64,000 nt of DNA from Apiospora phragmitis (taxonomy: Eukaryota > Ascomycota > Sordariomycetes > Amphisphaeriales > Apiosporaceae), in assembly GCA_038363925.1 (NCBI GenBank), contig JAQQWL010000002.1:4712001-4776000 (forward strand), in the 5' to 3' direction. Shown here piece by piece: positions 35,528-46,146 of this stretch. A program made the position numbers and the translations under genes. Below the pieces are notes generated by a model that saw only the letters and a list, made by a program, of their open reading frames with translations, had not been told where the DNA came from and did no database searches. Position 1 is the first letter of the stretch, and every line of letters begins with the position of its first letter.

Positions 35528-37762
35528 ATGCCTCTCTGCGATATTTGTGAGAATCTGGATCTAAAGCTCGAGGGCGGTTGCGACGACCAGCGACAGAGTC
35601 TCGGAGGCTACGACGAGATTCTAAGCAGAGCCAGCGGCAACCCCGAAGGGCCGGACCAAGACGGATGCGACGGTTGCGCCTTCTTCTGCGCCGTCCTCCA
35701 GGACTCCGAGTCATGGCGAGAGCGGCAGGTGGAGCTCTCGGGGAAGCTGGTCTTCCTGGATTCTTCGCGCCTGGACGTCCGGTCGCCGGAACGCGCGGAC
35801 GGCTCATCGTATGTAGCCGATGACCTGGTCCTGGATCTATACACCGATGAGTTCATCGAGAATTACCAACAACCAGCTCATGGCATGGAAGACGACGCAG
35901 AGGATACCGATGATATAGAGTCGATGGACCAGCGCAACAACGACACCCGCATTGATTGCAAATGCATTGTACCCGTCGACCCACGTGATGACAAGTGCTT
36001 TGACTTGCTACGGTCTTGGATTGCCGCATGCTCCATGCACGAACAGTGCGCAGGTATGACGCCAGCTCTGATGCCCAAAAGGGTCATCGAGATACCGGAC
36101 AGTACCTCAGAAAGGCCAAGACTGCTGGTCACCAACGGCGAGTCGGAGCAGTACGTCGTGCTATCACATTGCTGGGGCAGCGCCGACGCCGCTAGCAAAC
36201 TGAAGGACTCGCTCATTCCCGACTACCAACGCGGCTTGGACCTGGCCCAGCTGCCGCAAAACGTCCAAGACGCAGTCCACATTACCCGACGCCTCGGTTT
36301 CCAGTACCTCTGGGTCGACGCTCTCTGCATCAGCCAGGACAACGCCCAGGACTGGGCCGAAGAGAAGGCCAAGCTACCACTGTACTACGGGCAGGCCGCC
36401 CTGATGATCTCTGCCTCGATCGCGACAGACGCCGATTCCGGCATCCTGGCCGAACGCCACGTCCCCATGTCCCCCATCATGGGCAAGGACCGCAAGTTCG
36501 GGCTGCGGCAGCGGATCCTCCGCTGGAAGGACGACATCGAGCGCTCGCACCTGGCGACGCGCGGCTGGGCCGCCCAGGAGCGCATGCTCGCGCCGCGCAT
36601 CGTTCACTACACGCGCCGGCAGATGATCTGGGAGTGCGCCACAGGGTTAAGCTTCGAGGCGTCCGGGATCGACGACGGCCGGTTCGGCCGCGACCCGCAC
36701 GACGCCTTCTTCAGCAAGCCGAAGCTGCAGCCCCTGCTCGAGGCCGGGCTGCGCGGCCTGCACCCGGGCGTCCCGGACGCGCTAGTAGTAGAACGGAGGA
36801 CGACCGTCGTCGTCGTAGGGGGAGGAGGAGAGAGGGGTGGGGAGCGGGAGCTGGCGAGACGCCTCTACGCTTGGCTGCAGTGCGTCTACGAGTACGCCCC
36901 GCGGGATCTGGCGGTCGCGTCGGATAAGCTGCCCGCGCTGGCGGGGCTGGCGACTATCCTGAACCACGACGGCGCGATGGGGGACTACATGGCCGGGATC
37001 TGGAGCAAGGACCTCGCCGCCGGGCTCGCCTGGAGCCGGCCCTGGCGCCTGCTGTCCTCGCCGCCCGCGTACCAAGCGCCGAGCTGGAGCTGGGCTGGCG
37101 TCAACGGTGGGGTATCCCACGCAGTGCTGGGTTCGACCCACGAGATACTACAACTGGGCCAACCACCCCCGCTGCCGCCACCGCCGCCACCAGCACTCAG
37201 CAATTATTATGACGAAGAGGCTACCGTCTGTTATAGATGGACGGCCGAGTTCGAGCCGAAGCTCATCGACCACCACATTGTCCTGGACGACCCGTCGCAG
37301 CCCTACGGCGCCGTGCGCGAGGGTTCGTACCTAGTGGTCGAGGGCACGTGCCTCGGCGCCCTGGAGCTCCCAAAGCTGCGAGACGCCCTGCTCGACGAAG
37401 GGCTGCCCCGAGTCAACAACCCCGTCGTGGTCCTGGACAGGAGCAACGCGTTCGACTGTCCCTGCTGTTGTCGCCACCGGCCCACTCCTTCTTCCTCTTC
37501 GGAGGAGGGGCAGCGGGAGGACACCAGGAACGAGGAGGAGGCCCACTTCGACCTGTGCATGGTCCTCCTCGGCGACGCGCGGCGCAGGCCCGCGGGCTAC
37601 GTCGACCTGCTGGCGCTGCGGTGGGTGGACCGCGCGGCCCGGACGGCGGCGCGGGCGGGGCTGGTCGTGTTTCACATGCGGAAGGGGCGGGCGGAGATCG
37701 AGCTGTTTCGGGGGGCTTTCCGGGCGGTGGGTATGAAGAGGATGACGCTCAATCTCGTTTGA
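35528..37762 (+). CDS. HET-domain (heterokaryon incompatibility) protein
   Basis: An intact 744-residue single-exon gene. The three conserved HET blocks are present: Y-V-V-L-S-H-C-W-G (from residue 209), F-Q-Y-L-W-V-D-A-L-C-I-S-Q-D (Trp262) and R-G-W-A-A-Q-E-R-M-L (from residue 345). The N-terminus is cysteine-containing (C-D-I-C-E-N) and the middle is acidic. A low-complexity poly-proline stretch (about residue 544) and a C-P-C-C-C cluster lie in the C-terminal third. HET domains are TIR-like folds that trigger cell death when incompatible hyphae fuse, usually with a second partner. No NACHT, WD or other partner domain is fused here. A broken HET relative lies at 41.7-43.0 kb. Confidence 0.92.
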   Translation: MPLCDICENLDLKLEGGCDDQRQSLGGYDEILSRASGNPEGPDQDGCDGCAFFCAVLQDSESWRERQVELSGKLVFLDSSRLDVRSPERADGSSYVADDLVLDLYTDEFIENYQQPAHGMEDDAEDTDDIESMDQRNNDTRIDCKCIVPVDPRDDKCFDLLRSWIAACSMHEQCAGMTPALMPKRVIEIPDSTSERPRLLVTNGESEQYVVLSHCWGSADAASKLKDSLIPDYQRGLDLAQLPQNVQDAVHITRRLGFQYLWVDALCISQDNAQDWAEEKAKLPLYYGQAALMISASIATDADSGILAERHVPMSPIMGKDRKFGLRQRILRWKDDIERSHLATRGWAAQERMLAPRIVHYTRRQMIWECATGLSFEASGIDDGRFGRDPHDAFFSKPKLQPLLEAGLRGLHPGVPDALVVERRTTVVVVGGGGERGGERELARRLYAWLQCVYEYAPRDLAVASDKLPALAGLATILNHDGAMGDYMAGIWSKDLAAGLAWSRPWRLLSSPPAYQAPSWSWAGVNGGVSHAVLGSTHEILQLGQPPPLPPPPPPALSNYYDEEATVCYRWTAEFEPKLIDHHIVLDDPSQPYGAVREGSYLVVEGTCLGALELPKLRDALLDEGLPRVNNPVVVLDRSNAFDCPCCCRHRPTPSSSSEEGQREDTRNEEEAHFDLCMVLLGDARRRPAGYVDLLALRWVDRAARTAARAGLVVFHMRKGRAEIELFRGAFRAVGMKRMTLNLV

Positions 37763-38249
37763 TACTGCTTGGGGGGCAAAATGTTGGCAGTTCATTAGGT
37801 TAGTCGCCATAATGGGAATATCATATGCACAATACTGCTGGCTTCGGTCACAATGGCCCATTACGCCATCTGCTAATATAGCAACTCGATAGATGACCCT
37901 TTATTCGTAATTACAAAGGGGATGTTGCTCGAGGGCGATTCATTGTGAATCTACAAACTTAGCGATATGTAAGGTCATATCAAGCCGGAAGTCTAGATCT
38001 CGACAGACCGAAACAAGACTCTTGTGTAACAAAGTGCATTGTCGGTCCATATCGAATTATTATGTAGTTACGGGGCTATATATAGTAAGATGGTATCCTG
38101 CTATTTTGTTAAAATCATCTAACCAAACAAAAGACCAAGACAAATATTCGAAATACATCTAATACAACGACAACAACAATAACACCTAATCAACTGCATC
38201 AAGGACCTTTTGGGGGGAAATCAGCCGATATAAGTAGAGAGCGTTAAAG
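37763..38249. other. Intergenic region
   Basis: About 490 bp with a CA-rich leader before the next gene. No gene. Confidence 0.6.
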
Positions 38250-39545
38250 ATGGTGTCCAAATCCCTGTCGCAAATTGATGAGGCTACACTCAATGATCAA
38301 AGCTGCAGGGGTTTGAGCTGTAAGATCTCAGACTTGTTGGGAACCTCATCATTGAATCCCAACGTGTGGTATAGTGATAAAGCAAAGCTAAGCCGAGAAC
38401 GACGAAGAGTAAAAACTACGTCAAGATTTCGTCCGATTATATTGAAAAGCTCGATGATTTTACCAATACGAACCTGGACGAAATGTACAAGGATTTGCTC
38501 AACCAGACGGCATTCCTATCGCCAGTCAAAAAAAGCGAGTTCAAAAGTGCTCAGACAGAAACAAATGGACGAAGTCATATACGAATTGCACTTCAATGAG
38601 GCTCTTGGGCCATGGCTGAAGCGCAACGCCCTATATTGTATCAATAAGACAGTAGCAAGTCTGCAGGATCGACTAGGTACACCTCGGAAGATATACAGCC
38701 TTTTCCACGAACTTCCGCTTCCGTACCAGAATGTGGGAGCTGATGGAGCCACCGTGAAGAATATGTATCCCTTCAGTCCGAATTGGGCTATAGTTCATCC
38801 TGACCATGTGCATGTACCGCCGCAAGGTATCGACTTGGCAGGAGAGACGAAAAAAACCGCTGGATATAGTCCCAGCGATGATAGAGAAAATCAAGAAAAA
38901 GCGCCCAACACCGGAACCTGGTGTCGTAAAAGCAGAATGGTGTCTCAGGCAGTGTGGCACCTACGGTATGCCTGTCTTTCCAGATGCAGATACCTATTTC
39001 TGATAACGTCCGAGCACGTCATCGTCCTCAGATTCCATCTAGTCGAAAAAGGCCAAAACCCCAAGGATACAACACTCGGAATTAAGTACAACTCTTTCCC
39101 GTATAGAGTAGATGATCTGGGAAAGGAGCAGCCCACATTGTCCAAGGCAATATGGGCGCAAACGATGATGGCCCAGAACCGGCAGCACCGCGAAATTGTT
39201 CCATTGGGGGAGATGATTTCTCTTGATACATGGTATAGATATATTACAGGTGAGCACACTTACTATATCCACCATATCTCCGAGATTATCCGGGACACTA
39301 TTCCGGCCAATACGCCTCCCGAGAAAATAGTGGATCTCGCTGATGCCAGCGAAGAGCCTCGTCTGAGACTAATTCGTCGCATAGGAAACTCTTCAGAGCC
39401 CGCTTCCGGACATCGAGTTTCGAAAGGCCATGTAGCAAAGGCGCGACGTAGATCCAATGGATCTGTTAGTTTGGGAAGGACATCCAGTGGCCGTGTAACG
39501 AACAGCAAGGTCAAAGCGAAGGCACCTGGGGCAGGTGAAAGATAG
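38250..39545 (+). pseudogene. Conserved fungal protein of unknown function with frame switches
   Basis: A 431-codon frame is open throughout, yet the natural protein appears to leave and rejoin it. Between about 38410 and 38565 a different frame gives a coherent segment (Y-V-K-I-S-S-D-Y-I-E-K-L...), while the long frame there reads as Ser/Arg-rich noise. Again between about 38860 and 38998 another frame gives K-A-E-W-C-L-R-Q-C-G-T-Y-G, whereas the long frame does not. Outside these windows the main frame is convincing (E-A-L-G-P-W-L-K-R-N, S-P-N-W-A-I-V-H-P, L-I-T-S-E-H-V-I-V-L-R-F). The breaks lie at or near A-rich homopolymers (A5 at 38411, A7 near 38527 and 38849). It belongs to a fungal family often found near kinase-like and HET genes. 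Function unknown. Decay or sequencing error are both possible. Confidence 0.6.
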
Positions 39546-39603
39546 AACAAGCCGTAATTAAGGCTGTTAGTGTATTTTATAAGAAAGGTTTGGGGTACAA
39601 GTC

Positions 39604-40774
39604 CTATTCTTCGAGACGCGGCCGAGCTTGGTGTCTCGACCGAGTTTGGCAGCGCCCACATTTCCATGGCTGAAAAGGTTTGGTTTTGCGTTCTGAGACC
39701 GTGGTACGACGGTACAGCTTCCTTGCTTTCTCGTAGCTGAAGGCCTCCGGACGTCCAGACCAATACTCAAGACATTGCAACTCAATTTGATCCCTCGAGA
39801 GGCCTTTACTTGACCTCAGCTTCTTCAAATACTTCTCATTTGGAAGTAAGCGGTCCCAGACTTTGTTATTCGGAAAGGTGTCGTTCCAGCCACGCTTACA
39901 GTGCACTATATCTTCAAGGCTACAAGCATCCTGATAGGGTGGGCCTTCATCTGAGAAACCTCCTGTGGCAAAAGGGTGAGGCGCGGTCCAGGGGCGACTG
40001 AAGTCGACGTACTTGCCCCAAGAAAAGTTGTCCTGCTTGATGTCGCCGACAAAAATGCCGAGGTTGTGTATGGTTTTCAGCCCTTTCAACCCCTTCACCA
40101 CGAGCTTGGGACTCCCAAAGACTCTTGCCATTTCCTCATGTTTGCATTTTGCGTATTCGAAATCGAGCAGCTCCTTGACAATGGCGTATCGCTTTCTGCC
40201 GACGCCATAATATTCGTCTGACCAGCTGTATTTGCATAGTTGGCTGTCCATGAACTCATAATGGCTTTCATCCAGCTCTATCCAGCCATAGCATGTGACC
40301 GCCAGGTGCTCTTGGCCGAACTCCTTCAGCCGAGCGAAGGCTTGGTACTCGTTCGGGAATGCGTGCAATTAAGGCCATTGGGCAGCATCTCCTAGAAACG
40401 TATTTTCGATGTAATCGTTTCCCGGGTCCTGTTCGTGTGTGAACTATACGAAGACAGCACTTAGCAACCGCCCAAGGCGAATGAGGAAATGAAGGAGATC
40501 ACATAACAACGTTGACCAGAGAGATGGAGAAGCGGGAGAGAAGAAAGGCAGCACTTCCACCAATAGTCGGACTTCGTAGCCACGTACCACCAGTGCCTGA
40601 TGGATCACTCACTATCTTCAACGCATAGATATTCCCATTAATGCGCACTTTCCAGACAAACGCGTGCACTCCTTTGCCGAGCTGTTCAATGAAATCAATC
40701 ACCAACGGCTCACCGCCCGTATCAAATTGGTGGAGTTTTGGTTCCGGGATGCAGGCCTCGTCATATTCTAACAT
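39604..40774 (-). pseudogene. FTA2-like (Sim4 kinetochore-type) pseudokinase gene with in-frame stop
   Basis: Exon 1 (40774-40613) encodes an N-lobe with I-E-Q-L-G-K-G-V-H and A-L-K-I, as in FTA2-family kinase-like proteins. An intron (40612-40444, GTGAGT...ATAG) joins to exon 2 at 40443, which opens in frame with F-T-H-E-Q and continues to A-A-Q-W-P, then hits TAA at 40369-40371. The same frame continues beyond the stop for 250 codons with the rest of the domain: A-R-L-K-E, a C-Y-G-W block, I-V-K-E-L, H-N-L-G-I-F-V-G-D-I-K-Q-D-N and F-S-R-P-W-T-A-P-H-P. The loop has G-D-I-K-Q-D-N where active kinases have HRD-x4-N, so it would be catalytically doubtful even if intact. The stop could derive from CAA by one C-to-T change. 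Filamentous fungi carry many FTA2-like copies outside kinetochores. Confidence 0.7.
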
Positions 40775-41694
40775 GGCGACGAAAAACTGGTGAGCATTCT
40801 TGGAGAGGGGGGGGTCGCTGTTTGGTGTCCAAGAAAATAACAAGAGGATCTGACACAATGAGGTTGCTTAGATTTCTAGACTTAAGCAGCCTAAATAGGA
40901 CAAAGGGGTCCTAAGAAATGGTGATATGTCGATAGTGAGACAAAGGGAGGATCCAAGCCAGGACAAAGAAGCTTATTTTGCTCTGAGACCAGGGGTCTCC
41001 TTTGTGACCAAATCCACTGAGTCAAGTCTAGAATCCTGGTTTACAGTGGCTGGTTCTAGGCAGCCCACGCCAGCACGCCAATCCATGTCATATTTACAGT
41101 GCTCATCTGACAGACATTCATTACTCCAACTTTGCTGTGTCAAGCAAGTCCAGCAGAAAGGAAAGACTCACAACCGGTAAGCTACGCCTAAATAGGTATG
41201 AGTTGGCCATGACGCCACATGCTTTCTAAACTCTCAAAAATGATCTAGCTACTATATATGCTCCTTATGAATTCTTGATTAGTATACATACTCACAGCTT
41301 TACGGTTTGTTCAGTTCGAATCAAGACAAATAGGTCGAAATGATTGGAGGGCAGGGGTGGTGTATGGCCGGCCCCATGAAGAGCCCCATGGATGATGTTC
41401 TTATGCCCAATCATCCAGCAGCTAATCGGCGTAGTGGAGCGAGTCCTCGTCCTCAAATGAGGGGTTGAGTAAGCGAATAGGTTGTTCATTGCATTTCGAA
41501 TGTGTTGTCCGCAGTCTGCACACCTTCTCGTGTAGCCACCAATGCCTCAAAGAGCTGACTGAATAGGGGCAGTTTCCCCCATGTTACGGAATTCTCCACG
41601 TTCTTCATCCGTGGACAATATACTCTAATAAGAACTACGACTCATTTTCGTTACGATCCGCTTCCCACCCCAAGCCACTTTCGTCTGCTCAGGT
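40775..41694. other. Intergenic region
   Basis: About 920 bp without a supported gene. Confidence 0.6.
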
Positions 41695-42973
41695 GTGTAT
41701 TCTTGGGACAGCCAAGGGACGCTGGAGCTAGAAATCAGCACCGTCGACTTGCACAGCCCGCATCGCCCAGCCTACAATTGTCTGTCCTACACGTGGGGCA
41801 GCCCATTCCTGTACGATCGGCATGACCCGGGCGACCCGGCCAGGTGGCGGGAGCCTGCCACGATCCAGGTCAAGCAAGGGTCGCCTGCAACCTCCTCCTC
41901 CTCAGGCTCCGTGGTGCGGGGCGGCGAGGGGGGCTGCTTCTTCGAGTTCCGCTGGCAGCGCCGGGAGGGCATCTCCGAGGCGAGCGTGGCGGCGGCCAAG
42001 AGCCTGCATGGGGACTGACCCACCCCGTCCTCGGACCGCGCGGACACGCGGCGGATATGGCGGAAGCGGCAGAAAACCACCGACTGGAGCGAGGGCCGGG
42101 GCAGTGCCTGGACCCGCGCGACCGCGTCTACGGCTGCCTGCACCCCACGGGCAAAACTAGGCGCCTTCCTGTGGGCTACCGGGTCAGCGCCGCGACGGTG
42201 TTCAAGGCGTTCCTCCGCTGAAACCGACTTCCCCGTGGACAAGCTGCTGGGGGGTGGGACGGTACGAGGCGAGGGAGATACCGGGGCTGCCGTCTTGGCT
42301 TCCGGGCCCGTCGGCGAGCCGACGGCCGATCTGGCGCTCGCGCGGGGGTGGGCTGTACTGCGCCGGCGGGGGGCTGACGGAGCGTGGTCATCGAGTCGAC
42401 AGCACCGGCGACGTACTGCCTGTGCAGGGCTACGAATTCGACGCGGTGGAGGAGCTGGGGGGCAGCTATGCCGACATGCAGAACGGTCACGGTTTGCTGA
42501 AATAGTTGAGCCTGCTGTCCAAGTCATCTATATGGTCCCTCGGTCAAGACTCTGCAGACCTCATCGAGGTATTCTGGTGTACGCTCATCGCGAATCTGCC
42601 AGGGAGCAGCAACCAGCCCCCTGACGCAGAGCACTGGGCATCATCTTTCCGGAACTTCTGCCTCTTGTACTTCGCCTACTGGAAGGCATCCTCAGCGAGT
42701 GGTGATGATTCGAGCCACCAAGGAGACAATGACGATCCAGAAGCCGTCCTCGACAGTCTCGCAAGCCGGACCTCTTCGAAATGGCTCCCCTCCAAAGACG
42801 AGATCGAAACGGTTCGAGGGTATTTCGAAGCGGGGGATGCAGACTCCCTGAACCGCGTCATCGATGCCGTCGGGGTGTATCTGCGGTCACTGAAGAGCAT
42901 GTCGGAGGGCGGGTGCGTGTTCTTCCGGACGAGGAACGGACAGCAGAAGATCAAGCAATCGAAGAGCTGGTGA
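41695..42973 (+). pseudogene. Broken HET-domain gene
   Basis: Fragments of one HET-type protein follow in order but in different frames. 41695-42018 has A-Y-N-C-L-S-Y-T-W-G, the first HET block, and then degenerates to a TGA. Around 42107-42140 L-D-P-R-D-R-V-Y-G matches the D-P-R-D-K-V-Y-A block that usually follows the HET domain. 42254-42505 and 42506-42973 carry pieces of the C-terminal region, the last with 150 open codons. The second and third HET blocks (W-V-D-A-x-C-I, R-x-W-x-x-Q-E) are missing, so there has been a deletion as well as frame shifts. No ATG fits the start. It is more GC-rich than most neighbours and is not RIP-mutated. Confidence 0.75.
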
Positions 42974-43943
42974 GAAGAGGTGTGCGCGAGTCTAGCATGA
43001 GCGGGTGTTTTGTGCAGTCTTATGGCAGCAGCCACGGGCGGAATCTGGGTTGTAGGTCTGAAGGTGTCTATCTATGAACATCATCAAGGAAAACTGCGAC
43101 TAGGCCCGCCTCACAAAGGTATGAATCGCTATAAGGTATGATGGCGGGTAGAACTGACTGGCTCATGGGATTTGAGTTTGGACGATCAAGCAACATGTCG
43201 TCGTTTTCTGTTTCCCATGGATCACTTAGTTTCCTATAGACATATGGCCAACAGAGTCACTTGGTTTGCTATTTGGTGACTCAGCGACTTGGATGGCCAT
43301 CCTAGGTCTTAGATTTCTATCGGTGACAGGCTCCTTGGGTATATATCAACCATGTCATGCTTATCCCATATTCTCAGGATGCCCACGGTGACCCAGTGGC
43401 TCCTGTTTTTTACACTCCGTGTTTGTATATCAGTGTTCCAAATTATATGCCACCTATAGCATCTTAGCCAGTATACTGCCCGCTCGTAGCCTGATGTTAC
43501 CTTCATGTACTAGCCTTTTTGGGGACTTCTATACCGCCGGCCAACTCCTAGGCTCATGATCTAAATGGACTGGGAGCCATAGCGTCAGTCTTGGGTCCAT
43601 TCTCATAATTCAGCTAATCGAAGATCGTTGGGCTTTACTTAGTAACAGCTGCTTCACAGATCACTTAAACATTACAGTCAACCTCACAAGTTACTTACCT
43701 ACCTCAAGTACGTCCCTTGAATGCGCCTAGAATGTGCCTCGAGTTGTTTGAATTAACAGATGTATTCAATTTAATCTCCACATGCTTTGTATTCACAGCT
43801 ATAGAAATAACTATCTAGTGTCTTCTACTCTCCCTTCCGTTTCCTTTTCCCACTTACGAAATCATACTTTTCGTACTTGGTTCTAAGCACGTTGTTTCAC
43901 CTGCACAACAACTTTCTCCCTTCGAGTGCTCTTCGACAACATC
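42974..43943. other. Intergenic region
   Basis: About 970 bp, with a pyrimidine-rich leader before the next gene. Nothing else recognised. Confidence 0.6.
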
Positions 43944-45128
43944 ATGTCAGTTACCGGCAAGTCATCTCTCGCAATGGCGAAACCCACTCTTATGTCTCTA
44001 CCTCTAGAGATCAGAACCCAGATCCTTGACGAAGCCGTAAAATGCGACGCCTCAGGTCTAGACAGAGATTTGTTGCTCCATGGTCAAGTTCCACGCAGCT
44101 TGATGGCCACTTGCAAGGCCATATCCGACGACGTTTACGCTCTCTTCATGTTAGGGTATGGAGAGCCATTAAACATCCATATCGCCATTTCCCACCACCA
44201 AGGCAAACCCGGCCCATGGCTCAGCCTTGATCATGGTCTCGCACGTAGCCTCGAACATGCAATGGAACATTGGGGGTGCACCCCCGACATGGCAACATAC
44301 CTGTACTACAAGTTCGACATTGAAGACTTGGACGACCCGAAGCTGAAGACATTACTTCAGTGCGCCCCACGGGTTAGAGCCATGTACATTACTCTCGAGG
44401 TTCCACGTTCCGCAGCCGAGTTAGCGGTTATTTGGCTAAAGGTCCGCGACACGGCTTCAATCCTGTCGTCGCTTTCATCAGTGAAAGAGATCTCCCTGAG
44501 CTACAACGATCCCGAGTGCACTTACTCCGACGTCAAGAGATTCCACTATTGTCCCGCTCGGGTCAATCGAACGTGCTTGAGCAATCTCAACGTCTTAACC
44601 TCTGCGGCGTTGGCTGGTCCTTTCATTAAGGGTTGCCCTTCCACGAACGCAAAGATACCACTGAAGTCTCATCTCTCTCTACAGCACCTTTCCTGGTGGG
44701 GAATCATAGTCGATTTCGTAGACGTTTCTTCTCTTCGTTATGCTAAACTCATTTTCCAAACGGTAGAAAAGGGAATATGCACACCTGGAAGTCTGAATAA
44801 ACGGGCTGCCAAAAACCTGACGCATCCGAACGATTTACCTACTTTAACCACAAACGAAGTCATGGAGCTCCGCCACGAGCTGCGAACCCTTAGCACAGCA
44901 GTGGACTTGTTCATCGACACCGTCCGAGGCACAGAAGGGGACATGCTGCGTCTTCGCCGATTTGCGACCTGGGACTGCACAGAGAACAACATCATGTCTC
45001 TCTCCGCCCAACACAAGCTGCTCCGTGGTGCCGGTCCGGCAGATCAGACAATTCGCAACCGGGAGAAATTGCGGAACATCAAGAAGCCCGAGCCAAGTAA
45101 CAAGGCCAGTTCCGTTATTGACACATAG
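43944..45128 (+). CDS. Hypothetical fungal protein, paralog A of a convergent pair
   Basis: Single exon. The ATG at 43944 (ATCATGTCA) was chosen; a second Met follows before A-K-P-T-L. The N-terminus contains L-P-L-E-I-R-T-Q-I-L, the F-box-like start motif seen in many fungal proteins of unknown role. The middle has alternating hydrophobic segments, and the C-terminal third has R-R-F-A-T-W-D-C and a R-G-A-G-P-A-D-Q-T-I block. The frame ends with TAG at 45126-45128 after S-S-V-I-D-T. A pseudogene paralog lies inverted at 46147-47423 and shares about 390 residues of alignable sequence, including the segment after the stop (see the next entry). I do not recognise a function. Confidence 0.75.
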   Translation: MSVTGKSSLAMAKPTLMSLPLEIRTQILDEAVKCDASGLDRDLLLHGQVPRSLMATCKAISDDVYALFMLGYGEPLNIHIAISHHQGKPGPWLSLDHGLARSLEHAMEHWGCTPDMATYLYYKFDIEDLDDPKLKTLLQCAPRVRAMYITLEVPRSAAELAVIWLKVRDTASILSSLSSVKEISLSYNDPECTYSDVKRFHYCPARVNRTCLSNLNVLTSAALAGPFIKGCPSTNAKIPLKSHLSLQHLSWWGIIVDFVDVSSLRYAKLIFQTVEKGICTPGSLNKRAAKNLTHPNDLPTLTTNEVMELRHELRTLSTAVDLFIDTVRGTEGDMLRLRRFATWDCTENNIMSLSAQHKLLRGAGPADQTIRNREKLRNIKKPEPSNKASSVIDT

Positions 45129-45254
45129 TTCCACGCGTATCCGGACGGAATCGAGCCGCTGGATCTCCTGGCGAAAAAGAATTGCAAAGTCTTGGGAGAA
45201 GAAGAGCTGGAGTTTCACGTTCAAGAGATCAGTTTTGAGGAGGGGGAGGAGTAA
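45129..45254 (+). other. Conserved in-frame extension after the TAG of paralog A
   Basis: The frame continues for 41 codons to TAA at 45252-45254, beginning F-H-A-Y-P-D-G-I-E-P-L-D and turning acidic. Paralog B has the same TAG at the same alignment position, followed by Y-D-I-Y-P-K-G-I-E-P-L-D. Third-position differences between the two (GGA/GGG, CTG/CTC, GCG/GCT) with unchanged amino acids indicate that this was coding sequence. Either the TAG is read through, or an ancestral or parallel mutation truncated both proteins. Confidence 0.6.
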
Positions 45255-46146
45255 TCGAGAGGCTTCACCTTCAGTGGAACTGAAATCGGGGTTGTGGCAC
45301 ATGGACGAGGAAAATACGACGATATTGCGAGCTTGCTGGCGTGGCCGTGAGGTTGCAGAACTTTGGTACGGTCTTGAAAAGGTGCTCGAGATAACAGCAC
45401 TACCGCCTGAGACGCAGCTCTACCTCGAGTGGCGCCAGAACGGATAGATAAGACTACATGATTTCTTGGAGACCTTGCTTCTTTCATCATGAGATCTTGG
45501 TAATAAATACCCTATGGAAAGCTGACAGTCTTGGCGCGTACTCTCGTGAATGTCGTAACGTTGCCCCTCGAGTATGTACTAATGGATCCGTCCTCTCCCT
45601 TCTCTACCTGGAAAGCCCTTCAAACTAGTCCTCATCCATGATTTCAGCCAGGTCCACAACCTTACCCGACCCCCCAAATCATGTAGACTCCAGTATCTGT
45701 GGTTTCCGCGGCAGCAATCGCCAAAGGGATGCTCGTGGGGTGGACGCATGTGGAGGGTAGAGTCAACCAAAGTTAGCCCCAAGAAGTGACCTTAATATGA
45801 AAGCAATGATAGCTCAGATAATACGCGCAGAGACTTGTTCTACTATCACGAAGTATGTATGATGACGCTTTCACAAAACACCAACAATGTGCTTATATGT
45901 ATATTTTCATGATTATGTACCCGCTCGATTCGCGTCATGAACAATCCCTGTTTCCTCGGAACTCAGACTGGCTGCCACTTCTCTCCAATTCAAGATCGCA
46001 AGGGCATGCAGTCTAATCATCGCATTCGTGCTGCACCTCTGTTGGCCTCTCAGAGGCAGGATCTCGCAAATGACTTCTCCCAGTGTACACATGCCTCTCT
46101 CTCTCTAGGGGAGGCACGAGCGAGGACAATTCCCAATGACCAATGT
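45255..46146. other. Intergenic region between convergent paralogs
   Basis: About 890 bp. Open frames to 45447 continue in another phase but lack support. Confidence 0.55.

Noticed and set aside
45088..45128. An intron ending at the shared TAG (GTAACA...CATAG) in paralog A
   Set aside because: It would be only 32 nt, and paralog B has no matching donor. The residues it would remove align between paralogs.
44962..45447. A 161-codon frame overlapping the end of paralog A
   Set aside because: It overlaps conserved coding sequence of paralog A in another phase, and paralog B does not preserve it.
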